DNA of 19,104 bases from WHSM01 sp050701635 (GTDB lineage Bacteria > Actinomycetota > Actinomycetes > Mycobacteriales > Micromonosporaceae): NCBI GenBank assembly GCA_050701635.1, contig JBOGDF010000065.1, forward strand, positions 1 to 19,104. Direction: 5' to 3'. A program made the translations under genes and the position numbers. Positions 9,349 through 16,912 of the stretch are shown one piece after another. Positions within the stretch are counted from its first letter, which is position 1. The number at the start of each line of letters is the position of its first letter. The notes below the pieces were generated by a model. The model was not told where the DNA came from and did not search any database. It saw nothing but the letters and a program-made list of their open reading frames with translations.

Positions 9349-9349
9349 G
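9323..9349 (-). promoter_or_regulatory. CIRCE operator (HrcA site), promoter-overlapping copy
   Basis: TTAGCACTC - 9 bases - GAGTGCAAG. The left arm is a perfect match to the CIRCE consensus and the right arm matches 7 of 9. It spans the -35 to -10 interval of the groEL promoter, so HrcA binding would block RNA polymerase. Confidence 0.9.
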
Positions 9350-9533
9350 CGAGCGGGCGCCGTCCCGGAGCCGCCGCACCGAGCCGCGACGACAACTCCC
9401 GCCCGAGGCGCCGCCGCGACCTCCGCGCCAGCGGGAAGCCGGTCCAAGCCGTACGACACGACCGAGTGACAAGGATGATCACGGTCCGCAGTGGTGCGGG
9501 ATAACCACCCGAGCCCGGGCAACCGGTGCGTGA

Positions 9534-9590
9534 GCCGCCCATCCGGCATACCACCGGATTGTCTCCTAAACCAGCCCGGGCGGCGTTTTT
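9534..9590 (+). other. Structured element with terminal T tract (possible attenuator or small-RNA terminator)
   Basis: GCCGCCC (9534-9540) pairs with GGGCGGC (9578-9584), which is followed by G and TTTTT. Nested directly inside is ATCCGG (9541-9546) pairing with CCGGAT (9554-9559) around a 7-base loop, leaving an 18-base bulge on the 3' side. No upstream gene on the plus strand needs a terminator. Function is not established. Confidence 0.3.
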
Positions 9591-9615
9591 GCAGGTCAGG
9601 GCGGTTTCTTAAACC
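9587..9615 (+). promoter_or_regulatory. Weak candidate promoter of the substrate-binding lipoprotein gene
   Basis: TTTTGC (9587-9592), a 17-base spacer and TAAACC (9610-9615, the same -10 hexamer as groEL). The -35 match is poor. It would give a leader of roughly 165 bases before the ATG at 9786. Confidence 0.25.
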
Positions 9616-9785
9616 TCATGTAACATCCGACGGACGACCAACGTATGGATAGCTGAAAGCACGGGGGACCACCCGCGGCGGCGCGACACGGCCCCTACAG
9701 AGCGTAGTGGCTCTTCATCAGAGAGACACCTTCCGGCCACGAGCCGGTCACGCCGCCTCCGGAGCTAGGCCCAGGAGGCTTTCGG

Positions 9786-11000
9786 ATGGACGCGTACCAC
9801 CGTCGGGGTTTTCTCAAGTTGACCGGCAGCATGGCCGCTTCCGCGGCCGTGGTCGGCGCCTGCGGAACCCGCACCACCCCTACCGACCCCGACGCCGGCG
9901 GCACGGTCAAGATCGGTCTGCTGGGGTTCCAGGAAGGCGTCTTCAAGGTGCTGGGTGACGACCAGCGCAAGGGCTTCGAGCTCTACCTCACGCTCAACGA
10001 CGGAAAGCTCGGCGGGCGCCAGGTGAAGGTGATCGAGGCCGAGGAGTCGGTTGACGACAAGGCCACCCTGCGCAACGCGATCCGGCTGATCGAGCAGGAG
10101 CAGGTCACCGCCATCGTCGGCGTCACCTTCTCCAGCAACCTGGTGCCGATCATCCCGATCTGCCAGCAGGCCAAGGTGCCGCTGATCTCCCCGTACGCCA
10201 CCACGCTGCAGGCGCAGGGCAAGGACTACATCTGGCGTACCTCCGGACTCAGCGGGTACGACGGGTACGCGATCGCCGAGTACGTCTCCGAACAGCACAA
10301 GGGCGAAGGGGTCTACATCCTCTCGTCCGACTACGCCGCCGGGTGGGACGAGGTGGTCGGCTTCAAGACCCGCTTCACCGGCGAGATCGCCGGCGAGGAG
10401 TACGTACCCTTCCCGAACACCACGGACTTCACGCCGTTCCTGAGCCGGATCAAGGAGTCCGGGGCCGGGGCGCTGTTCTGCTTCCTGCCGGCCGACATCG
10501 GGGTCAACTTCATCAAGCAGTTCCACAAGTACGGGCTGCACGGCAAGATCGCGTTCTACGGCGCGGAGGGGATGACCGAGCTGCCGTTCCTGGCCGACGA
10601 GGGCAACACCGCGAGCGGCCTGATGGACGCGTTCTACTACTCCGAGGTGCTGGACAACGCCGCCAACCGTACGTTCGTCTCCGAGTACCAGCGGGCGTAC
10701 CGGCAGCGGCCCTGGGCACTGCCGCTGGTCGCGTACGACGCCGCGGCGGTGCTGGACATCGCGATCGCCTCGGCCGGCCGCGGACTCACCTCGGAGCGGC
10801 TGGAGCAGGAGATCCACAACATCGGCATCATCGAGAGTCCGCGGGGGATGTGGCGGTTCGCCAAGAACCGGGCTCCGGTGCAGCCGTACCACCTGCGGCA
10901 GGTGCGCCCGGACGGCGGCGTGCTGGCGAACGTGGTGCTCGAGCTGCTGGGCAGCTACGGCGACCTCCCGCTCTCCCCCGCCACCGGCCCCGGCCGTTAG
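9786..11000 (+). CDS. Substrate-binding lipoprotein, LivK / branched-chain amino-acid type (Peripla_BP_6)
   Basis: 404 aa. The N-terminus carries a twin-arginine motif (HRRGFLK, residues 5-11), a hydrophobic stretch and a lipobox ending at Cys26 (VVGAC). It should be exported folded by Tat and lipid-anchored outside the membrane. The mature part starts TVKIGLLGFQEGVFKVLGDDQRKGFELYL and continues with IVGVTFSSNLVPIIPICQQAKVPLISPYA, the pattern of type-I periplasmic binding proteins for amino acids, amides or aromatic acids. Shine-Dalgarno GGAGG lies 7 bases before the ATG. No liv-type permease or ATPase is adjacent, so it is an orphan receptor or its transporter lies elsewhere. The ligand cannot be inferred from sequence alone. 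Confidence 0.9.
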   Translation: MDAYHRRGFLKLTGSMAASAAVVGACGTRTTPTDPDAGGTVKIGLLGFQEGVFKVLGDDQRKGFELYLTLNDGKLGGRQVKVIEAEESVDDKATLRNAIRLIEQEQVTAIVGVTFSSNLVPIIPICQQAKVPLISPYATTLQAQGKDYIWRTSGLSGYDGYAIAEYVSEQHKGEGVYILSSDYAAGWDEVVGFKTRFTGEIAGEEYVPFPNTTDFTPFLSRIKESGAGALFCFLPADIGVNFIKQFHKYGLHGKIAFYGAEGMTELPFLADEGNTASGLMDAFYYSEVLDNAANRTFVSEYQRAYRQRPWALPLVAYDAAAVLDIAIASAGRGLTSERLEQEIHNIGIIESPRGMWRFAKNRAPVQPYHLRQVRPDGGVLANVVLELLGSYGDLPLSPATGPGR

Positions 11001-11089
11001 GCACCGGCCCGGTCACGCCGTCCCGCCGCCGAGCACCGCACACGGCTGGCCCGGCGGAAATCGTGGCGGCGCCGGGTGGCTGGCCGGCA

Positions 11090-11120
11090 TACCATCGACG
11101 TCATGACCTGGCGATGTTGA
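11090..11120 (+). promoter_or_regulatory. Leaderless-type promoter and five-codon reading frame before the MFS gene
   Basis: TACCAT (11090-11095) lies 7 bases before ATG 11103, the same geometry as at glpD and the dipeptidase. The frame reads M-T-W-R-C then TGA (11118-11120). Beyond that stop, the same frame is open straight into the MFS transporter. It may be the transporter's original start interrupted by a nonsense codon, or a tiny regulatory upstream frame. Confidence 0.4.
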
Positions 11121-11204
11121 TTCCTGAGTGGCCGCCGCGGCAGGCGGCATAGCGCCAAGCGACTCACGGTCGCGTTCTACGCCTACGGGTTCTGCAATGA
11201 CCTC

Positions 11205-12371
11205 GTGCTGCTCTATCCGGTGTACGCGTTGCTGTTCACCGACACCGGGCTGTCGGTCGCCGAGGTCTCCTCGCTGTTCGTGATCTGGTCGGTCACCGGC
11301 ATCGTGCTGGAGGTGCCGTCCGGCGCGCTGGCCGACGTCTTGTCCCGCCGGCTGCTGCTGATCGCCGGCCCGCTGCTCTCGGCCCTCGGGTACGCGCTGT
11401 GGGTGCTGGCGCCGTCGTACGGGGTGTTCGCGCTCGGGTTCGTGCTGTGGGGCGCCTGCGGCGCGCTGCAGTCCGGCGCCACCGAAGCCCTGGTGTACGA
11501 GGAGCTGACGCACCGCGGTGAGGTGGGCGCGTACCCCCGGCTGATCGGTCGGGCGAAGGCGATCGGGCTGGCCGCGGTCATGCTCGCCACCGCCGCCGCG
11601 GCTCCGGTGTTCGCCTGGGGCGGCTATCTCGCGGTCGGCGCCGCCAGTGTGCTGGCCTGCCTCGCGGCGTCGGTGGCCGCAGCCGCGCTGCCGGAGCACC
11701 GGGTGCCGGTGGAGGAGGACGCACCCGAGCTGGGCTATCTGGCGACGTTGCGGGACGGCGTGGCGCACTCCTGGCGCAACCCCGCGGTACGCGCCGCTGT
11801 CCTGCTGGTGCCTGCGGTGAGCGCAATCTACGGCGCGCTGGAGGAGTACGGCTCGCTGCTGGCACGCGACACCGGCGTCGCCGACAGCACGGTGCCGCTG
11901 CTGGTGCTGCTGCTCGAGGCGGGGGTGGCGGCCGCAGGCCTGTTCGCCGCCCGCGCCAGCCGGCTCCCGGTACGCGGATTCGCCGCCCTGCTGGCCGCCG
12001 CCGCGATCGCGATGGCGGTCGGGGCGTACGGCCGGTCCGTGGCCGGGATCGTGCTGGTGGCCGGGGCCTTCGGCGTCTACCAGCTGGCGACCGTGGTGGC
12101 CGACGTACGGCTGCAGCAGGCGATCACGGGTGGCCACCGCGCCACCATCACCTCGGTCGCCGGCTTCGGCACCGAGCTGCTCACTATCGCGGTGTTCGGG
12201 CTGTACGCCGCCGGCTCGGCGTACGCGTCGCACGGCACGGTGTTCGCGTGGTTCGCGCTGCCGTACCTGCTGGTGGCGGCGATCTGGGCAGCCAGCCACC
12301 GGCGGCCCGCCACGCCGGCACCCGAACCGGCAGAGGCCGAGCCCGCGACCAGCCTCAGCGAGCCTGGGTGA
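11205..12371 (+). CDS. MFS transporter (start uncertain, 5' end possibly broken)
   Basis: At least 388 aa, with about 11-12 hydrophobic segments. The loop LEVPSGALADVLSRRLLL corresponds to the conserved motif-A region between helices 2 and 3 of major facilitator proteins. Substrate unknown. The coordinate given is the first ordinary start codon (GTG), but it has no Shine-Dalgarno and cuts into helix 1. The residues KRLTVAFYAYGFCNDLV just upstream read as the missing start of that helix. The frame is open back to 11121 with no ATG, GTG or TTG (only CTG 11124), and is stopped at 11118 by a TGA five codons after ATG 11103. The gene may therefore begin at CTG 11124 or carry an N-terminal nonsense mutation. 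Its 3' end overlaps the convergent CBS gene by 17 bases. Confidence 0.8.
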   Translation: MLLYPVYALLFTDTGLSVAEVSSLFVIWSVTGIVLEVPSGALADVLSRRLLLIAGPLLSALGYALWVLAPSYGVFALGFVLWGACGALQSGATEALVYEELTHRGEVGAYPRLIGRAKAIGLAAVMLATAAAAPVFAWGGYLAVGAASVLACLAASVAAAALPEHRVPVEEDAPELGYLATLRDGVAHSWRNPAVRAAVLLVPAVSAIYGALEEYGSLLARDTGVADSTVPLLVLLLEAGVAAAGLFAARASRLPVRGFAALLAAAAIAMAVGAYGRSVAGIVLVAGAFGVYQLATVVADVRLQQAITGGHRATITSVAGFGTELLTIAVFGLYAAGSAYASHGTVFAWFALPYLLVAAIWAASHRRPATPAPEPAEAEPATSLSEPG

Positions 12372-12786
12372 TGTACGACTCCAGGTGCTTGCGGTCGGTC
12401 TCCAGCTCGTCGATCCGGGTCTTCACCACGTCGCCGATGCTGACGATGCCGACCAGCCGGCCTTCGGTGAGCACCGGAACGTGCCGGATCCGCCGCTCGG
12501 TCATGATCGATCCGAGCCCGTCCACGGTGTCCTCCATGGTGCAGGTGAACACCGACGTGGTCATGATGTCGCTGACCGGCACAGACAGCAGATCGCCGCC
12601 CTTGCGCGTGAGCTGCCGGACCACGTCCCGCTCGGAGACGATGCCCACCACCGCGTCGCCGTCGACCACCACCAGGGCACCGACGTTGTGCTCGGACAGC
12701 GCTGCGACCAGCTCTGCCACCGACGCGGTCGGCGGGACCGAGGCGACCTCCGACCCCTTGTGACGCAACACATCAGATATCCGCAT
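12355..12786 (-). CDS. Tandem CBS-domain protein
   Basis: 143 aa made almost entirely of two CBS domains (about 9-65 and 74-130). Each carries the signature hydrophobic-GIVS-x-x-DVV: GIVSERDVVR at 48-57 and GIVSIGDVVK at 113-122. Such small Bateman modules bind adenine nucleotides and act as cytoplasmic energy or ionic sensors for partner proteins. The partner is unknown here. The Shine-Dalgarno is weak (GGGGTG). The stop lies inside the end of the convergent MFS gene. Relatives are found in many actinobacteria, including hypoxia-responsive CBS proteins of mycobacteria. Confidence 0.93.
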   Translation of the reverse strand: MRISDVLRHKGSEVASVPPTASVAELVAALSEHNVGALVVVDGDAVVGIVSERDVVRQLTRKGGDLLSVPVSDIMTTSVFTCTMEDTVDGLGSIMTERRIRHVPVLTEGRLVGIVSIGDVVKTRIDELETDRKHLESYITQAR

Positions 12787-12863
12787 CAGACACCCCGATC
12801 CGCGTCATTCAGCTGTTCTGATTCGAGGGTCGCACAGTGAGGTCGTTATGTCAGCCGTCCGGG

Positions 12864-14420
12864 TCAGCAGGCTTTCAGCCACGAGCACTCCAGGTCCGGG
12901 TGCCTGGCCGGCGCCGGCTGGTAGGACTCCTGCGCCCTGACCGTCTCGCTGCGGCTGAACTGCGCCAGGCGTACCGCGATCCGGTCCTCCAGGTCGGCCG
13001 GTTTGCCGGACAGGTAGTTGTTGAAGACCACAGAGAAGATCAACCGCTCCCCGTCGGCGCTGGTCACGTACCCGGAGAGGGCGGTCACCGCGGTCAGAGA
13101 ACCGGTCTTGGCGTGTACGTTGCCCGCCGCCGGCGTACCGCGCATCCGGCTGCGTAGCGTGCCGCCCACCATCCGGTCCGGGTCGCCGGCGATCGGCAGC
13201 GAGTCGTACCAGACGCCGAACCAGGGCTCGTCCTGCGCCGAGGCGAGCAGCGTGCCGAGGTGGCCGGGGGTGGTGAGGTCGCGCCGGGACAGCCCGGAGC
13301 CGTCCACCATCCGCATCGTGGCGGTCGCCGCGCCCAGCTTCGCCAGCGCCGCCTGCGAGGCTGCCAGCCCGGCCGACCAGGAGCCCTGCCCGGAGACCTT
13401 GCGCCCCATCGCCTTGGTGAGCACCTCGGCATGGCCGTTGTTGGACAGCTTCATGAACGGTACGAGCAGCCGCGACAGCGGCATCGACTCGTGGGTCGCG
13501 ATCGCCGGGTCGTTGGGCGCCACCCCGAGCGTGGTCTTGCCGGCCACCGCGACGCCGTGCCGGGCCAGCGCGCGGCGGAACACGTCAGCGGCGTACCCGG
13601 TCGGCTCCCACACCGACGCCCACTGCGAGTTGGTCGCGCCGGGGGCGACGGTGCCGGAGACCACGATGGTGTTGCTGCCGTGCTCACGCTCCACCGACAG
13701 GCTGGTACGCGTGCCGGTGGTGGCCCGGTTGTCGATCGTCACGTACCCGGTCTCCGGTACCACGGTGATGCTCACCGGGGACCCGGCCGCGGCGCCGCCG
13801 GTGGTCTTCACGATCACGGTGCCGGCGTCGTAGTCGGTGTCCGGTGCCACGGTGAGCGCCGAGATCTGGGCCGCGTAGTAGTAGGGCTCGTCGTCGTTCG
13901 CCCAGTCCGAACCCAGCCGTACGGAGTCGAAGAAGCTGTCGTCGGCGACCAGCTTGCCGGTGACCGTACGGACCCCCGAGTCGGCGATCTGCTTCGCCAG
14001 CGCGTCGTAGTCGCTGGCCAGCGTGGTGGGGTCGCCGCCGCCCTTGAGGTAGATGTCGCCGCGCAGCAGGTCGCCGTCGCGCCGGGCGTGGCTGAGCACC
14101 CGGGTGGTGAAGGTGTAGTCGGCGCCCAGCACCTCGAGTGCGGCCGCCGAGGTGAACAGCTTGTTGTTGGAGGCGGGCAGCAGCCGGTGGTCGGGGTTGC
14201 GGGCGTACAGCACCTCGTCGGTGTCGGCGTCGCGTACCAGTACGCCGGCCTGCGAGCCGGTGAGCCGGGCGTCGGTGAGGATCTGGTCGATGTCCTGACG
14301 CAGATCGATCACCGAGGCGGGGGCCGCCGGCTCGGCGGTCGCCCCCGAGCCGGTGGCCACCGATCCGGACGCGACCAGCAGCAGCGCGATCAGTACCTGG
14401 TGACCCTTGAGCCGGCGCAT
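12864..14420 (-). CDS. dacB: D-alanyl-D-alanine carboxypeptidase / endopeptidase (PBP4, peptidase S13)
   Basis: 518 aa. Removes the terminal D-alanine or cleaves cross-links in peptidoglycan outside the membrane. An N-terminal signal peptide (MRRLKGHQVLIALLLVASGS) is followed by a complete penicillin-binding active site: SxxK as Ser84-Asn-Asn-Lys87, SxN as Ser326-Asn-Asn328, and KTG at 438-440 in HAKTGSL. The S13 hallmark DGSGLSR is near 373. The 240-residue gap between SxxK and SxN reflects the large insertion typical of this family. ATG 14420 has a good Shine-Dalgarno (AGGGGG, 6 bases away) and places the signal peptide at the N-terminus; an ATG at 14465 has none. The protein ends ECSWLKAC, with two cysteines in the last seven residues, which is uncommon. 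Confidence 0.95.
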   Translation of the reverse strand: MRRLKGHQVLIALLLVASGSVATGSGATAEPAAPASVIDLRQDIDQILTDARLTGSQAGVLVRDADTDEVLYARNPDHRLLPASNNKLFTSAAALEVLGADYTFTTRVLSHARRDGDLLRGDIYLKGGGDPTTLASDYDALAKQIADSGVRTVTGKLVADDSFFDSVRLGSDWANDDEPYYYAAQISALTVAPDTDYDAGTVIVKTTGGAAAGSPVSITVVPETGYVTIDNRATTGTRTSLSVEREHGSNTIVVSGTVAPGATNSQWASVWEPTGYAADVFRRALARHGVAVAGKTTLGVAPNDPAIATHESMPLSRLLVPFMKLSNNGHAEVLTKAMGRKVSGQGSWSAGLAASQAALAKLGAATATMRMVDGSGLSRRDLTTPGHLGTLLASAQDEPWFGVWYDSLPIAGDPDRMVGGTLRSRMRGTPAAGNVHAKTGSLTAVTALSGYVTSADGERLIFSVVFNNYLSGKPADLEDRIAVRLAQFSRSETVRAQESYQPAPARHPDLECSWLKAC

Positions 14421-14495
14421 GCCGTACCCCCTGAATCTGGCGAAAAGTTCCAGGGCACGGAGCATACGGCAAAACGCTTGCCGCAGGCAGGTCTG

Positions 14496-15545
14496 TCAGG
14501 CGTTGACTTCGTCAGCCAGCTGCCGCGCGGTCAGGCCGGGCTGCAGGTGGCCGCGCAGCTCGGCGTACGTCACCAGGTTGCCGGACATCAGGACGACCTG
14601 GCCGAGTAGCCCCGCCACCAACATCAGCAGGAACATGATCACGATGGCGATCACGGCGACCACGATCCCGGCGGTCGAATCCGTCGAGCTCAGCATCGCC
14701 GCGACGGCGGCCATCACCGCGTACATCACGATGTACAGGACCATGATCGCGGCCATGGCGACACCGAGCGTCAGGAAGAACCGCCCGGCGGCGGGCCAGA
14801 AGCGCGAGTGCATCAGCCGGAACGATCCCGTGAGGCCGCCCTGCCGCTCGAACGCCATGATCGGAATGATCAGGCTCGAGGCCGCCATCACGTAGAAGCC
14901 CGGCAGGTAGCACAGCAGCGAGCCGAGCATCGTGGCCAGCCCACCCAGCGCCAACCACCCCAACGTCGGCCAGCCCAGCCGCGTCGACGACCGCAGCGCC
15001 TCCGCCGGGCTGAGCTGCTGTCCGACAGCGTCGTTGGTGGCCAGCTTGGTCGCCGCGAGCCCGGACACCGCGAGCAGGTAGTACGCGACCACGAAGAACC
15101 CGATGTAGAGCACCGCGATCACGGCGATCAGCCCGGGGCGGGCGTTTCCCGCGTCGGCCAGCGCGAACGCGGTCGCCACCACGATCCCGCCGAACACCAG
15201 CATGGTCAGCACCACCGGCACCAGGTAGCCCAGCAGCAGCACAGTGAGGATGCCCTTCCAGCTGCGCGTCACGACGCCCTTCACCCGGTCCGCCCAGGAC
15301 GAGAAGTCGTACGACACCAGCGGGTCGTACGGCCGCTGCGGCGCGCTGTACCCCGGCGGGCCATAGCCCGGGGCCGGGGGGCCGTAGCCCGGAGCCGGCG
15401 GGCCGTACGGCTGACCCGGTGCCACGACGGCCTGATCCGGCGGCACCGACTCGCCGTACGCCTGACCCGGCTGGTGCGGCGGCGGCGGGTGCGATCCCGG
15501 GACCGGCTGTTCCGGAGCGGGTTGGCCGGCCGATGGATCAGTCAT
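14496..15545 (-). CDS. Proline-rich multi-pass membrane protein (paralogue 1)
   Basis: 349 aa. The first about 85 residues are rich in Pro, Gly, Tyr and Gln, with a repeated PGYGPPA unit. They are followed by YDPLVSYDFSSWADR and about six hydrophobic segments. Between them lies PIMAFERQGGLTGSFRLMHSRFWP, which resembles the signature of GPDPase-membrane-domain/DUF7847-like proteins. The C-terminus is ELRGHLQPGLTARQLADEVNA. Shine-Dalgarno GGGAG lies 6 bases before the ATG. The gene is preceded by a clear paralogue 104 bases upstream on the same strand. The 75-base gap to dacB holds only a weak 6-base-pair hairpin, so readthrough into dacB is possible. Function unknown. Confidence 0.88.
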   Translation of the reverse strand: MTDPSAGQPAPEQPVPGSHPPPPHQPGQAYGESVPPDQAVVAPGQPYGPPAPGYGPPAPGYGPPGYSAPQRPYDPLVSYDFSSWADRVKGVVTRSWKGILTVLLLGYLVPVVLTMLVFGGIVVATAFALADAGNARPGLIAVIAVLYIGFFVVAYYLLAVSGLAATKLATNDAVGQQLSPAEALRSSTRLGWPTLGWLALGGLATMLGSLLCYLPGFYVMAASSLIIPIMAFERQGGLTGSFRLMHSRFWPAAGRFFLTLGVAMAAIMVLYIVMYAVMAAVAAMLSSTDSTAGIVVAVIAIVIMFLLMLVAGLLGQVVLMSGNLVTYAELRGHLQPGLTARQLADEVNA

Positions 15546-15649
15546 CGCGTACTCCCGTGTTCAGCTCAGAACGGACATCCCGACTGCACGGTACTGGCAC
15601 CGCCGCGGGGCCGCCGTCCGGTGACACACCCCGGCGTACCGCCGCGGCG

Positions 15650-16786
15650 TCAGGCGTTCACCTCGGCGGCCAGCTGCGCGGTGGACAGGTCCGGCTGCAG
15701 CCGCCCCCGCAGCTGCGCGTACGTCACCATGAAGCCGGTCACCAGCACCAGCTGGCTCACCGCCTCGATCAGCTGCAGCACCACCGCCGAGCCGAAGCTG
15801 ACCAGCAGCGACAACACCTCGACGCTGCCGTTGAGGTCGTTCATCCCGTACCGGGCCGTGGAGACCGGCAGGCTCGCCACCGAGAGCAGGATGTTGGCCA
15901 GCCACGACACGACCAGGGCCGCGGCGTACAGCAGCAGGAGCTGGCCGACCGCCGGCCAGAAGTTGGTATGCACCAACCGGAAGGAGCCGACGAAGCCGCC
16001 CTGCCGCTCGTACGCCATGATCGGCACGATCAGGCTGGTCACCGCCAGCAGGTATATCCCCGGCAGGATGCAGGCCACGAACCCGATCCCGATGATCAAG
16101 CCGGCGACCAGCATCCAGCCGAGCGTGGGCCAGCCCAGGCGCAGCGAGGACCGGAACGCGTCGTACGGGCGCAGCGGAGTGCCCGCGGCGTCGTTGGTGG
16201 CCACTTTCACGATCGCCAGACTCGTCACCGCGTTCAGGTAGAGCACCCCGATCACGGCGACGAAGACCAGCGCCACCAGCGCCAGGACGATCGGGAGCCC
16301 GCCGCTGGGGGCGCCTGGATCGTGGTGGTCGTACCGCAGGTTGTAGATCGTTGCGTAGCCGACGACGCTGCCGAACCCGATGGCGGTGGTGAGGACGGCG
16401 AGGAGCACCACCGGCACCACGTACCCGAGCAGGATCAGCTGCAGGATGCCTTTCCAGCTGCGTACCAGCACACGCCTGGTCCGGTCGAACCAGGACGCGA
16501 AGTCGTACGCCACCAACGGGTCGTACGGCCGCGGCGGCGGAGGCGGCCCGTATCGCGGCGGCCCGTAGCCCGGCGGAGGCGGAGCTCCAGGCGGGCCATA
16601 CCCCGGCTGCGGGGCATAACCCGGTTGCGGGGCGTAGCCCAGCGGCGGGTGGGCGTACCCGGAGGCCGGGTGCCCCGGCGTGACCGGGGCGTCGTCGTCA
16701 GCCGGTGGCGGGGGCGGCGGGGGCGGGGGCGGGGGCGGGTCGGCCGGATCGCCTGGCCTGGGTGGCTGGTCCGATTGATCCGTCAT
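15650..16786 (-). CDS. Proline-rich multi-pass membrane protein (paralogue 2)
   Basis: 378 aa. The N-terminal about 115 residues include a run of 12 prolines and GYAPQPGYAPQPGYGPP-type repeats. They lead into RPYDPLVAYDFASWFDR and about six hydrophobic segments. LGWPTLGW, PIMAYERQGGFVGSFRL and VTYAQLRGRLQPDLSTAQLAAEVNA align with paralogue 1; the last 25 residues are identical at 18 positions. ATG 16786 is chosen for its Shine-Dalgarno GGAGAGG, 6 bases upstream; an open frame continues to 16870 without support. The cytoplasmic Pro/Tyr-rich tail resembles tails of other actinobacterial cell-envelope proteins. Likely the product of a tandem duplication. Function unknown. Confidence 0.88.
   Translation of the reverse strand: MTDQSDQPPRPGDPADPPPPPPPPPPPPADDDAPVTPGHPASGYAHPPLGYAPQPGYAPQPGYGPPGAPPPPGYGPPRYGPPPPPRPYDPLVAYDFASWFDRTRRVLVRSWKGILQLILLGYVVPVVLLAVLTTAIGFGSVVGYATIYNLRYDHHDPGAPSGGLPIVLALVALVFVAVIGVLYLNAVTSLAIVKVATNDAAGTPLRPYDAFRSSLRLGWPTLGWMLVAGLIIGIGFVACILPGIYLLAVTSLIVPIMAYERQGGFVGSFRLVHTNFWPAVGQLLLLYAAALVVSWLANILLSVASLPVSTARYGMNDLNGSVEVLSLLVSFGSAVVLQLIEAVSQLVLVTGFMVTYAQLRGRLQPDLSTAQLAAEVNA
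16707..16739 (+). repeat. G-rich low-complexity tract encoding a polyproline run
   Basis: Successive G runs (mostly G5) separated by single C bases on the plus strand. On the minus strand this reads as CCG/CCC codons for the polyproline run of paralogue 2. It could form a G-quadruplex on the plus (template) strand and is prone to slippage. Confidence 0.75.
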
Positions 16787-16869
16787 CGCGCGCCTCTCCA
16801 GGCCGACCTCCGTGCGGGCCTCCGCCAGGAGGGTAGTCGGACCGGGCCAGCTTCCCGGCCCTGGACACA

Positions 16870-16907
16870 CTTCGGGCGAGGTACGAGCCTCCGTACCCCG
16901 CCCGAAG
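16870..16907 (-). terminator. Terminator hairpin downstream of the cold-shock gene
   Basis: Arms 16870-16884 and 16893-16907 pair over 14 base pairs with a single A-C mismatch (16879/16898) around an 8-base loop. It lies 5 bases past the cold-shock stop codon. There is no U tract. Confidence 0.75.
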
Positions 16908-16912
16908 AGACG

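Larger units (their letters stand above)
9111..9785. other. 675-base divergent intergenic region (groEL leader and lipoprotein leader)
   Basis: No convincing coding sequence in either strand. From left to right it holds the roughly 200-base groEL 5' leader, two CIRCE operators over the groEL promoter (9288-9349), a GC-rich stretch with no clear feature (9350-9530), a structured element ending in a T tract (9534-9590), and a candidate promoter plus about 165-base leader for the substrate-binding lipoprotein. Short hairpin candidates occur around 9487-9510. Confidence 0.7.

Noticed and set aside
9654..9785. Possible c-di-AMP (ydaO-like) riboswitch, suggested by a GGGGGACC segment in the lipoprotein leader
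   Set aside because: Only one short motif is reminiscent. I cannot find the other conserved blocks or the closing helix; an Infernal search with RF00379 would decide.
14421..14465. Upstream ATG extending the carboxypeptidase by 15 residues
   Set aside because: No ribosome site, and it would bury the signal peptide; ATG 14420 has AGGGGG 6 bases upstream.
14467..14483. 6-bp hairpin between paralogue 1 and dacB as a terminator
   Set aside because: Short stem with no U tract on the minus strand; readthrough into dacB is as likely.
13260..14609. Plus-strand frame opposite the carboxypeptidase gene
   Set aside because: Antisense shadow of an intact PBP4 gene with all three active-site motifs; no domain in its translation.
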